Source of the DNA: an uncultured Clostridia bacterium
Lineage (GTDB): Bacteria; Bacillota; Clostridia; Oscillospirales; Acutalibacteraceae
Assembly (NCBI GenBank): GCA_947305745.1
Contig: CAMZEH010000002.1
Span: 1 to 64,000 of the forward strand
Direction: 5' to 3'
DNA length: 64,000 nt
Shown: positions 17,993 through 26,941 of the stretch, in pieces
How the letters are laid out: the number at the start of each line of letters is the position of its first letter
How positions within the stretch are numbered: position 1 is the stretch's first letter
The notes under the pieces: model-generated
What the model was told of the DNA's origin: nothing
Database searches by the model: none
What the model saw: only the letters and a program-made list of their open reading frames with translations
Program-made: the position numbers and the translations under genes

Positions 17993-19360
17993 ATGGAAAA
18001 TATAACTATTTCAGAAATAATAAAGGCAACGGGCGGAAAGCTTCTTTCGGGAAATACCGACCAGATAATTAGCAGCGTATCCACCGACTCGAGAAAAATC
18101 GGTAAAAACTGTTTATTCATCCCACTAAAAGGCGAAAATTTTAACGGAAACGATTTCATAGAAAAGGCCTTTGAGAACGGTGCTATAGTTTCATTTATAA
18201 GCGCAGATTATGGCCCCGAAAACATAAATGGCTCTCTTATCGAAGTAAAAGATACCCTCAAGGCAATGCAAGATCTCGCAAAATATTACAGAAATAAATT
18301 TAATATCCCCGTTATAGGCGTTACAGGCAGCGTCGGCAAAACAACCACAAAAGAAATGATAGCCGCAGCACTCGGAAAGACTATGAGAGTATTCAAAACG
18401 GAAGGAAATTATAACGGTCAAATAGGTCTTCCGCTTACTATTTTTAATCTTGACAGCAGTTATGAAGTCGCCATACTCGAAATGGGTGTAAGTAAATTCG
18501 GCGAAATGGAAAAACTCCGAGATATCGCAGATCCTGATATCGGAGTTATTACGAATATCGGCATGTCACACATGGAAAACTTTAAAACTATGGAAAACAC
18601 TTGCAGAGAAAAATTAAAAATAGTAAAAAAAGAGAATGCCGTATTGTATCTCAACGGCGACTCCCCTATTTTGTTAAAATCGGGAAAAGATATCCCACAA
18701 AAAGTGGTTTATTTCGGTCTAAACGGCGATTATCCTTTTAAATGCCAAGATGTATATTCAACTAGCGGCACAACTAATTTAACTCTAATTACACCCGAAT
18801 TCCGTGAAGAAATATCTATCCCGTGTTTGGGAATCCATAACGTTTATAATGCTCTTGCAGCCATTGCGATCGCCCTTGGTATGGGCGTCCATCTCGATGA
18901 CATAAAAGAAGGACTTCTTACGTTTAAAAATGTGGTTATGCGCCAACAAATTTCCGAAATTAACGGCATCACCATAATTGACGATTCATATAACGCCAGC
19001 CCCGACTCAATGAAAAGTGCCGTGAACGTTTTGAAATCTGTGGGAAGTGGCAGAAAAATCGTCGTAATGGCTGATATGCTTGAACTTGGCAAAAACTCCG
19101 CCAAAGCTCACTACGACATTGGCAGATATATTGCGATAGAAGGTATAGACATACTGCTTACCATAGGGGACGAATCAAAAAATGCCTCGGATGGCGCAAA
19201 AAATGCAAATCAACATATAAAAATAATTCACTGCAAAAATAATGATGAGGCATATGAAATATTAAAAACTAATATAAAAGCAACCGATAAAATATTGATC
19301 AAAGGCTCAAGGGGTATGCACACGGAAGAAATAGTGAAATCCTTAAAAAACACCTTGTAA
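17993..19360 (+). CDS. murF: UDP-N-acetylmuramoyl-tripeptide--D-alanyl-D-alanine ligase MurF
   Basis: GVTGSVGKTTTKEMIA, ILEMGVSKFGEM, DDSYNASPDSM, LIKGSRGMHTEEIV. Confidence 0.94.
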   Translation: MENITISEIIKATGGKLLSGNTDQIISSVSTDSRKIGKNCLFIPLKGENFNGNDFIEKAFENGAIVSFISADYGPENINGSLIEVKDTLKAMQDLAKYYRNKFNIPVIGVTGSVGKTTTKEMIAAALGKTMRVFKTEGNYNGQIGLPLTIFNLDSSYEVAILEMGVSKFGEMEKLRDIADPDIGVITNIGMSHMENFKTMENTCREKLKIVKKENAVLYLNGDSPILLKSGKDIPQKVVYFGLNGDYPFKCQDVYSTSGTTNLTLITPEFREEISIPCLGIHNVYNALAAIAIALGMGVHLDDIKEGLLTFKNVVMRQQISEINGITIIDDSYNASPDSMKSAVNVLKSVGSGRKIVVMADMLELGKNSAKAHYDIGRYIAIEGIDILLTIGDESKNASDGAKNANQHIKIIHCKNNDEAYEILKTNIKATDKILIKGSRGMHTEEIVKSLKNTL

Positions 19361-19376
19361 ACAAATAATTAAAAAG

Positions 19377-19410
19377 TAAAATCCTTGCCAAACGAAGCAA
19401 GGATTTTAAA
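19377..19410. terminator. Bidirectional terminator between murF and the HPr-like gene
   Basis: Inverted repeat AAAATCCTTGC/GCAAGGATTTT. Confidence 0.7.
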
Positions 19411-19431
19411 TATGAGTTAAATTCAATAAGA

Positions 19432-19755
19432 TTATTTTGATGAATCGTCTGACAAATTAACAGATGAAGGATTAAAAACACGAGCATCATCCGAACGAGA
19501 AAATCCTGAATTTACAAGATCTACTAGGCTATCCACAGCTTCTTTTTCATCTTCGCCATCAGCAATTATGGTTATTTCCGCTCCGCCTGATATTCCGAGC
19601 GAGAGAACTCCGAGCAAACTCTTTGCGTTGACTCTTCTTTCCTCTCTCTCCACCCAAACGCTTGACTTAAACTCATTTGCCTTTTGAATGAAATATGTAG
19701 CCGGTCTCGCATACAAACCTACCTGATTTTGAACTGTTACATTTTTTGTGTACAT
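19432..19755 (-). CDS. HPr/Crh family protein with Tyr in place of the phospho-His15
   Basis: NQVGLYARPATYFIQKANEFKSSVWVEREERRVNAKSLLGVLSLG; Ser46 region NAKS retained; codon at the His15 position is TAT. Confidence 0.88.
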   Translation of the reverse strand: MYTKNVTVQNQVGLYARPATYFIQKANEFKSSVWVEREERRVNAKSLLGVLSLGISGGAEITIIADGEDEKEAVDSLVDLVNSGFSRSDDARVFNPSSVNLSDDSSK

Positions 19756-19833
19756 AATATCTCCTCCAAATTGTTAATCATAAAATCAATATGTAATTAA
19801 CTATATTTATAAAAAATTGCTAACGTTAATATA

Positions 19834-19861
19834 ATTATATCACAACTAAAAACATAGTCAA
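19834..19861 (-). promoter_or_regulatory. Sigma-A type promoter, TTGACT-16-TATAAT
   Basis: Minus strand TTGACT (19861-19856), 16-nt spacer, TATAAT (19839-19834), upstream of the HPr-like gene. Confidence 0.55.
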
Positions 19862-19974
19862 TAAAAAATCTTATTTTTGGCTTAATCACCTATCAAACCT
19901 AATTTCAAGCACATCGATTTGTGTAAAAAGTAAAATATATATCGCTTTTTTGTGTATTTTCGATACTTAAAAAA

Positions 19975-20658
19975 TCACTTAATCAAATCCGGACGCGTTT
20001 TTTCGGTGGTTTCCAGAGATTTTTGCACTTTCCACTCCTCTATTTTTGCATGATGACCCGAAAGCAAAACTTCCGGAACTTCTTTCCCGTGCCAAATAGA
20101 TGGTTTTGTATACTGAGGATGCTCTAAAAGCCCATTATAGTGGCTTTCTTCTTCAAAACATACGCTATCCGAAAGCACACCCGGAACGAGCCTGGAAACA
20201 GCATCCACCAGAACAAGCGCAGGTAACTCACCGCCTGTTAAAACGTAGTCACCGATGGAAATTTGTTCATCAACGATCTCCTCTATTACCCTCTCATCGA
20301 CGCCTTCATAGTGACCACATAAAACTGCTATATTTTCAAAATTGTGATTAATTTCTTTAGCGATTTCCTGATTAAAAACCCTACCCTTTGGCGACATGTA
20401 TATTAGATGTGGTCTACAACTTCTCTCATCACAAATATGTTCAAAGCACTTATATATCGGCTCGGCGAGCATAACCATACCCTTTCCTCCGCCGTATGGT
20501 GTATCATCAACTCTTTTATGCTTATCGTAAGCAAAATCGCGTATTTGATGGCACTTTATGTCTACCGCGCCCGACTTCAATGCTCGACCGATTACACTCG
20601 TATTTAAAAACGCTTCGCACATTTCCGGAAACAGCGTCATTATATCAATCTTCATCAC
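19975..20658 (-). CDS. trmD: tRNA (guanine-N1)-methyltransferase TrmD
   Basis: DIMTLFPEMCEAFLNTSVIGRA, DDTPYGGGKGMVM, LCGHYEGVDERV, ISIGDYVLTGGELPALVLVDAVSRLVPG. Confidence 0.95.
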   Translation of the reverse strand: MMKIDIMTLFPEMCEAFLNTSVIGRALKSGAVDIKCHQIRDFAYDKHKRVDDTPYGGGKGMVMLAEPIYKCFEHICDERSCRPHLIYMSPKGRVFNQEIAKEINHNFENIAVLCGHYEGVDERVIEEIVDEQISIGDYVLTGGELPALVLVDAVSRLVPGVLSDSVCFEEESHYNGLLEHPQYTKPSIWHGKEVPEVLLSGHHAKIEEWKVQKSLETTEKTRPDLIK

Positions 20659-21160
20659 TGAACACGCCTTTCAAAGGACAAACTGAAATTTTATTGTTTT
20701 TAATGTCTACTTCTTTTATCGTCCCGGGGATTATGGGCAGATAGTATTCTTTTTTATCATCCACAACCGTATAAATATCACTTGCACCTGAGTTCCAAAC
20801 ATCTTTAAGCATACCGTATTTCTTACCGCTATCAAAATCGATGATCTCACAATTTTTCAAATCTTCGATAAAATAATGATCCCTTTTGAGAGGTATATCG
20901 CTTTTGTACGCATAAATATATTTATTCTTCAGCGTTTCAGCCTGCGCGCGAGTACCGATATCTTCAAATTTAATCAAAATATGATTTTTATGCATTCTCA
21001 TATAACTGATTTCGCACGGATTTTCATTAATATTCAAAAATAATTTTTCTATACCAAAAAAATCTTCCGCCGAGTCGCATAAACACTCGACTTTTACTTC
21101 CCCTTTTATTCCGTGAGTATTTAAAATTTTACCCACTTTCAAAAAAATATTATCCGACAT
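20645..21160 (-). CDS. rimM: 16S rRNA processing protein RimM
   Basis: LKVGKILNTHGIKGEVKVECLCD; conserved position next to trmD. Confidence 0.92.
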   Translation of the reverse strand: MSDNIFLKVGKILNTHGIKGEVKVECLCDSAEDFFGIEKLFLNINENPCEISYMRMHKNHILIKFEDIGTRAQAETLKNKYIYAYKSDIPLKRDHYFIEDLKNCEIIDFDSGKKYGMLKDVWNSGASDIYTVVDDKKEYYLPIIPGTIKEVDIKNNKISVCPLKGVFSDED

Positions 21161-21238
21161 AAAACCCCTCTATAAATCCTCTAAAATATAAACAAACGTC
21201 CGGGTTTTTACACCGAACGCAGTATAAATAACATAAAA

Positions 21239-21484
21239 TTAACCAATTTCAACGGCAATTCTTTCACCGCTTTTGGTAGCCGCCGCTCTTGCGATGCTTC
21301 TTATAGACTTTGCGATTCTACCTTGTTTCCCGATAATTCTTCCCATGTCTTCCTCCGAAACGATTACCCTATAGACCGTTAAATCTTTATTTTCGGCGTC
21401 AATCTTTTCAATTTTCACATCGTCAGGCTTTGAAACTAATCCACGAACCATAACTTCAAGCAAATTCGTAATCAAATCTTCCAT
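21239..21484 (-). CDS. khpA: KH-domain RNA-binding protein (KhpA/YlqC-like)
   Basis: VIVSEEDMGRIIGKQGRIAKSIRSIARAAA; conserved rpsP-khpA-rimM order; GGAGG upstream of ATG 21484. Confidence 0.9.
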   Translation of the reverse strand: MEDLITNLLEVMVRGLVSKPDDVKIEKIDAENKDLTVYRVIVSEEDMGRIIGKQGRIAKSIRSIARAAATKSGERIAVEIG

Positions 21485-21531
21485 TAAATACATACCTCCA
21501 TTTTAAAATATGGCATTTAAAATACAGCGAG

Positions 21532-21903
21532 TTATGCTTCTACCGGTGTTTCCGCTTCTTTTTGTGTTTCTGCCTTTACTTCTGCTTTTGTTTCAGGCTT
21601 GGGTTCCACCTTTTTCTTTGTCTTAGTAGTTGCCTTCACTTTTGTCTTTGTATTTTTCTCCGCATCTACTTTTTGGCTATTGATTATGCTCTTAACTCTT
21701 TCAGTAGGTTGTGCACCGTTTTTGATCCATTTTTCTACCTTTTCCATATCGAGTTTGATATCCGCAGGTTCTACCATCGGATTGAAATAACCGATTTCTT
21801 CGATGCATTTTCCGTCACGAGGTGAACGTGAATCTGCTACCACTACTCTGTAAAAAGGTGATTTTTTTGCTCCCATTCTGCGAAGTCTGATTTTTACTGC
21901 CAT
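21532..21903 (-). CDS. rpsP: 30S ribosomal protein S16 with Lys/Glu/Thr-rich C-terminal tail
   Basis: [45 protein letters not shown] 21903 with GGAGG. Confidence 0.95.
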   Translation of the reverse strand: MAVKIRLRRMGAKKSPFYRVVVADSRSPRDGKCIEEIGYFNPMVEPADIKLDMEKVEKWIKNGAQPTERVKSIINSQKVDAEKNTKTKVKATTKTKKKVEPKPETKAEVKAETQKEAETPVEA

Positions 21904-21956
21904 TATTATTTCCTCCATTACAAAATTTATTTTTATATATTAAATAAACATATAAA

Positions 21957-23285
21957 CTATTTAAAAAATTTCGGGAATCCAAATCTTCCCTTCTTGAATT
22001 TACCGCCAAATTGTTTCATCATTTTTTGCATATTCTCAAATTGCTTAAGCAAACGGTTTACATCTTCAACTTTCATTCCGCTGCCTGCCGCAATTCTTCT
22101 CTTTCTCTGCGGATTGATGATACTTGGCTTTCTTCTCTCCTCAGGCGTCATGGAAAGTATTATTGAATACGTTCTGTCCATAACTCTGTCATCTATATCG
22201 ACGCCTTTAAGCTGCTGATCCATCCCCGGAAGCTTCGATAATATTGACTTGAGCGGACCCATTTTTTTTATTTGCATCATCTGATCTTTCAAATCATCAA
22301 GGTCAAAGCTATTTTTCTTCAGCTTTTGCGCCATTCTTTCGGCTTCGTTTTTATCGAAATTTGCCGTTGCATCTTCGATCAAGCTTAAAACGTCGCCCAT
22401 ACCCAAAATCCTCGATGCCATTCTGTCGGGGTGGAATTCTTCCAGATTTTCGGGCTTTTCACCTGTGCCTATGAGTTTAATCGGCTTGCCCGTAACAGAT
22501 TTGATAGAAAGCGCCGCGCCGCCTCTGGTATCGCCGTCAAGCTTAGTGAGAACTACGCCCGTGATGTCAAGAAGTTCATTAAACGATTTCGCAACCGTCA
22601 CCGCATCTTGACCCGTCATTGCATCAACCACAAGGAGTATTTCCTGCGGGTTTACCGCAGACTTAATATTCTTCAGCTCGTTCATTAGTTCTTCATCAAT
22701 ATGGAGTCTTCCCGCTGTATCGAGAATTACCACGTCATAACCGTGATCTTTTGCATAAGAAACCGATTCTTCAGCTATCTTAACGGGTGAAATGTTGCCC
22801 ATCTCAAATACATGTGCATCAATTTGCGAGCCTAAAATCTTTAGCTGTTCGATTGCCGCAGGTCTATAAACGTCACACGCTACCAAAAGAGGTCTTCTGC
22901 CCTGCTTTTTGAGCATCAGTGCAAGCTTTGCACAGTGCGTCGTCTTACCGGAGCCTTGAAGTCCGCAAAACATCATTACTGTGGGCGGTTTTGAAGAAAA
23001 ATTCAGCTTGTTTTTTTCTTCCCCCATAAGCGCCGTAAGCTCTTCGTTTACAATCTTTATAACCATCTGAGCGGGAGTCAAACTTTCCATAACCTTCGCT
23101 CCAACGGAACGCTCCACAACTCGGTTTGTAAAATCTTTGGCGACTTTGTAATTCACGTCCGCCTCGAGCAAAGCAAGCCTTACTTCTCGCATGGAATCTT
23201 TTACATCGTTTTCGGTAAGTTTGCCGTGAGAACGCAGTTTCTTAAACGCAAGTGAAATTTTTTCCGATAAACTTTCAAATGCCAA
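21957..23285 (-). CDS. ffh: Signal recognition particle protein Ffh
   Basis: GLQGSGKTTHCAKLA, VACDVYRPAAIEQL, DTAGRLHIDEELM, TKLDGDTRGGAALS, Met-rich C-terminal domain. Confidence 0.96.
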   Translation of the reverse strand: MAFESLSEKISLAFKKLRSHGKLTENDVKDSMREVRLALLEADVNYKVAKDFTNRVVERSVGAKVMESLTPAQMVIKIVNEELTALMGEEKNKLNFSSKPPTVMMFCGLQGSGKTTHCAKLALMLKKQGRRPLLVACDVYRPAAIEQLKILGSQIDAHVFEMGNISPVKIAEESVSYAKDHGYDVVILDTAGRLHIDEELMNELKNIKSAVNPQEILLVVDAMTGQDAVTVAKSFNELLDITGVVLTKLDGDTRGGAALSIKSVTGKPIKLIGTGEKPENLEEFHPDRMASRILGMGDVLSLIEDATANFDKNEAERMAQKLKKNSFDLDDLKDQMMQIKKMGPLKSILSKLPGMDQQLKGVDIDDRVMDRTYSIILSMTPEERRKPSIINPQRKRRIAAGSGMKVEDVNRLLKQFENMQKMMKQFGGKFKKGRFGFPKFFK

Positions 23286-23305
23286 ATTATCACCTCAGAC
23301 AATTA

Positions 23306-23656
23306 CTAAAATTTCAAATCCTCGATTTCATCGAATATAAAATCAACAAGCTTTTTGCCCTTATCATCACTTGTGCGCGTCTTTACTTTCAGCAAGAGTG
23401 ATTTGATAATCTCGATTTTGCTTTGTAAAAATTTATTTTTCGCCAAAATTTTTAGATTTTCTTCCATCTGTTCAAGTTTGCGCTCGCCTCTTTTTATCGT
23501 ATCAAAGATGCTTTGCCGTGATTTACCTGTGTTATCGGCAATTTCTCCGAGCGACAAATCGCTGCTATAATACATATCAAGGCTATCACGCTGAACTTTT
23601 GGAAGTACACCGCCATAAATATCCAAAAGTATTGGCACTTCAAAATTTTTATCCAA
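23306..23656 (-). CDS. ylxM: YlxM family DNA-binding protein
   Basis: LLDIYGGVLPKVQRDSLDMYYSSDLSLGEIADNTGKSRQSIFDTIKRGERKLEQME, upstream of ffh. Confidence 0.9.
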   Translation of the reverse strand: MDKNFEVPILLDIYGGVLPKVQRDSLDMYYSSDLSLGEIADNTGKSRQSIFDTIKRGERKLEQMEENLKILAKNKFLQSKIEIIKSLLLKVKTRTSDDKGKKLVDFIFDEIEDLKF

Positions 23657-23721
23657 AACTTCATCGACTTCCTCTGACTTTGAATAAAGGTGTCAAGCTA
23701 AAAGCTTTACAGCACTATTTC

Positions 23722-23750
23722 AGTATATAACATTATTTTTGATATGTCAA
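23722..23750 (-). promoter_or_regulatory. Sigma-A type promoter, TTGACA-17-TATACT, for ylxM-ffh-rpsP
   Basis: Minus strand TTGACA (23750-23745), 17-nt spacer, TATACT (23727-23722). Confidence 0.6.
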
Positions 23751-23850
23751 CAGTTTTTTGACAATTCTCAAAACAGCATAGCTAAACTCTTCTAAAAAGT
23801 ATCTTTGCCCCAGCTTTAATAAGCGGGGCATATTTATCTCAAAAATTTTT

Positions 23851-25065
23851 TTAATCACTAAATGTTATTTTTATACCAGCACAATCTTGAAAAGCATCCC
23901 TATCGATTTCTACAACGCTTTTTGGAATAGTAATTTCTTTAAGGCTCTTGCACCCACTAAAAGCACGCATACCTATTTTTTCGAGCGTATTTGGTAGTTT
24001 TACTTCTTTTAGGTTAGAACACCTCCCAAAAGCAGCTACACCAATTTCTATAACACCTTCAGGTATATCAATTCTTTCAATACTGCTACAACCACTAAAA
24101 CCACTTGCATTTATTTTTTTTAGAGTATATGTCAGATTCAATTCTTTCAAATTACGACAAACATTAATATTTTATGAATCTATTTCTTCAACACCTTCAG
24201 GAATATTAATTTTTTCAAGCTTTTTACAATTAGAGAAACTTAAACTTCCAATTTTCTTTGGCGTAACTGGTAATTTTATTTCTTTCAACTGACAGTAACT
24301 AAAATGCAAATCACCAATCTCCGTAACACTTTCGGGAATGATCAACTGTTCAAGTTGATCACAAAACGCAAATGCACTGTTGCCGATTTTTGTAGTTCCA
24401 TCAGCAATAGACAGCTTTTTAAGGCTAGAGCAATACATAAATGCATTGTCACCGATTTCTCTAACTCCTTTAGGAACTTCGATTTCTCTAAGCGTGCAAC
24501 AATTATAAAAAACACTATTATCCATCTTTGTTAATGTATTCGGTAATTTTATTTCTTTCAAATTTTTACAACCGCTAAAGCTTCCAATTTCTTTTACTCC
24601 ATCAGGAATATCAAGTTTTTCAAGAAGTTCACAATTTTTAAATGCATCTTTTTCGATTTTTCTTAGGGTATTTGGTAATTTTACCTGTTTGAGATACTTA
24701 AAACTCTCAAATTTTCCAACAATTTCAGTAACCCCTTCCGGCACTATTATTATTTCAGCGTCTGCTCCAATTGTGGATGTTTCAAATACCCTGTTCACTG
24801 GATTTATATTCACATATTGATCTACGCCGGTATCATTACTATCGGGATTATCAGATAACTTCGTTTTTTCTAAATATTCTACCTGCAAAAATATTTTTGC
24901 GGTCCTTTCCTGTGATATTAAATGCTCAGCATTTGCTTGATATTTTTCTGACTGGTTAACTTCATTCTCGGTGGCTAAAGCACTCGCAATCATAAATGGT
25001 GATGCCCCTAAAAACGGAGTAGCACAAAGTATAATACTAACTGTTTTTACAATAAATTTTTTCAC
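23851..25065 (-). pseudogene. BspA-like leucine-rich repeat (LRR_5) secreted protein interrupted by one in-frame TAA
   Basis: Track ORFs 24172..25065 and 23851..24150 are in the same frame, separated by TAA at 24174-24172 inside a repeat (EEIDS*NINVCRNLKELNLTYTLKKI). Signal peptide at the N-terminus. Confidence 0.75.
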
Positions 25066-25211
25066 GTTTAAAATTCCTCTCTATACTATTGATTTTATTT
25101 GCATTATAACACATTTTGAATTTTAGCTCAACGATTTTTTAGTAATTTCTGAATTTTCAAATTAATAGTATTATCTAAAAGCACTTTATAACAAGCATTT
25201 TTGGAGCGGTT

Positions 25212-26102
25212 ATGACAGTAAAATGTTTCTTTAAAAATAATTTTAAAAATAAATTTATTGCCACTATTTTTGTTTTGTTGCTGATTTTCCCCTGCATTTA
25301 TATTTTTTCGCACTATCAAAATGCGGAAGGTGAAGAACCTCAAAACACCGAAAACGTTATAAATTTACCCGTTTTGATGTATCACCTTATACTTAAAAAT
25401 CCCAAAAATAAAAACAAATTTATAATCTCGCAAAAGACGTTTGAAGAAGACCTCGAATATATAAAAAATAACGGCTATACAACAATTTTAGTTCAAGATT
25501 TGATAAACTATACCGAAGGAAAATCGGAACTCCCTGAAAAGCCTATTTTGCTCACGTTTGACGACGGCGCTTACAATAATTATCTCTACGCTTTCCCTCT
25601 CGCCAAAAAATATGGCGCAAAATTTGTCTTTTCTCCTATTGCCGCAGAAGCGGAAAAATATTCGGGAATCAAAGACGAAAACCCTAACTATTCACATGCA
25701 AACTGGGACGAAATTCGTGAAATGTCGGATTCGGGATTAGTGGAAATTCAAAATCACACATACAACATGCACTGCAGCAAAAATCCAAGAATCGGCTGTA
25801 CTAAGAAATTCGGTGAATCGGAAGAAACCTACAAAAGAAATCTTTCGGAAGATATTTCAAAATCGCAAGAATTGATTGAAAAAAATATCGGTAAAAAGCC
25901 GACTGCATTTTTTTATCCGTTCGGAGCGTGCAGCAAATGCTCCGAAAAAATTATTCGCAGTCTGGGATTTAGAGCGACATTCCTTTGCGAAAGCCGAGTT
26001 AACAAGATTTCTAAAAATCCCGAAAGTTTGTTTCGTTTAGGGCGATTTTTAAGGCCTCCCGACGTACCTGCCGAAAAATTTTTTTCGCAGTTCGAAAAAT
26101 AA
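25212..26102 (+). CDS. Polysaccharide deacetylase (NodB-type), membrane-anchored or secreted
   Basis: LPVLMYHLILK, PILLTFDDGAYNNYLYAFPLAKKY, VEIQNHTYNMH, FFYPFGACS. Confidence 0.88.
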   Translation: MTVKCFFKNNFKNKFIATIFVLLLIFPCIYIFSHYQNAEGEEPQNTENVINLPVLMYHLILKNPKNKNKFIISQKTFEEDLEYIKNNGYTTILVQDLINYTEGKSELPEKPILLTFDDGAYNNYLYAFPLAKKYGAKFVFSPIAAEAEKYSGIKDENPNYSHANWDEIREMSDSGLVEIQNHTYNMHCSKNPRIGCTKKFGESEETYKRNLSEDISKSQELIEKNIGKKPTAFFYPFGACSKCSEKIIRSLGFRATFLCESRVNKISKNPESLFRLGRFLRPPDVPAEKFFSQFEK

Positions 26103-26167
26103 ATACCGGAATTTATAAAGTCATTATTTCATATAAGTTTACTAATATATTTTCAGAGGTGATTATT

Positions 26168-26851
26168 TTGTACTTCGTAAACTTTCAGCCGCTCACAAAC
26201 AGCGCAGGAAAATATGAATATTATATAAGTCTGATAACAGATGAACTAAAGGAATGCCTAAACGCAAATGCCATAAGCTACGCTTCGCAAGGTGGCTATC
26301 CCGAAGAGAGCATGGCCGAAGACAGTCAAATCGTAAATATAAATTTTGGTCTCAACGCAGAATCATCTGAGGTTCTGCCCGGTGAAACGTCGGGGATACA
26401 CATTATTTTTGGCGCAGGTAATCCCGAATCAAAACGTCTTGCGGAAATACTCGGAGAAAACTTCAAAAATTTTTATTCGGATGAAATACCTATCAGGATA
26501 ATCTCAGAAGAAAGGCCGCAAAATACTGTATCAATCACAATAAACGCAGGATTTTCAGGCAACGCCGAAGATATGGCGTGGCTCAGGGATAGCACCGACT
26601 CAGTGGCAAAAGCTGTAGTTCTGTCACTTTGCGAATATTTCGGCATACCTTTTATAGGCTGCGAAAATCGAATTATGGGCATAGCAACCGCAACTGCCAC
26701 CATATTCGATAAACCTTCGTTAAATGCGGAAGTTTTGGGAAACATCACAGAAAACTCAAAAGTGAAGATAAACAGTCAGTGGGAAGACTGGTATATAGTC
26801 GGCGAAAACGGCAAGCTCGGCTACGTGCAAACAAAATTCGTGAACATATAA
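26168..26851 (+). CDS. Degenerate amidase_3-like protein with C-terminal SH3 domain
   Basis: Amidase_3-like helix pattern (FGAGNPESKRLAEILGENFKNFY...SGNAEDMAWLRDSTDSVAKAVVLSLCEYFGIPF) without the catalytic His/Glu; SH3: ATIFDKPSLNAEVLGNITENSKVKINSQWEDWYIVGENGKLGYVQTKFV. TTG 26168 after AGAGGTG. Confidence 0.6.
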   Translation: MYFVNFQPLTNSAGKYEYYISLITDELKECLNANAISYASQGGYPEESMAEDSQIVNINFGLNAESSEVLPGETSGIHIIFGAGNPESKRLAEILGENFKNFYSDEIPIRIISEERPQNTVSITINAGFSGNAEDMAWLRDSTDSVAKAVVLSLCEYFGIPFIGCENRIMGIATATATIFDKPSLNAEVLGNITENSKVKINSQWEDWYIVGENGKLGYVQTKFVNI

Positions 26852-26860
26852 AAAATTATA

Positions 26861-26893
26861 AAATGTCTGCTCAATTTGTGGTGGACATTTTTT
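26861..26893 (+). terminator. Terminator-like hairpin
   Basis: aaaatgtc...gacatttttttt. Confidence 0.5.
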
Positions 26894-26941
26894 TTATTAA
26901 GATATAAAATAACTTATACAGTAAAAAATCGAGGGAAAATG

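Noticed and set aside
24172-24174. TAA as a recoded or sense codon (alternative genetic code)
   Set aside because: TAA serves as the normal stop in other genes here (e.g. the CIS-tube-like gene ends AGA TAA), so a point nonsense mutation or error is more likely.
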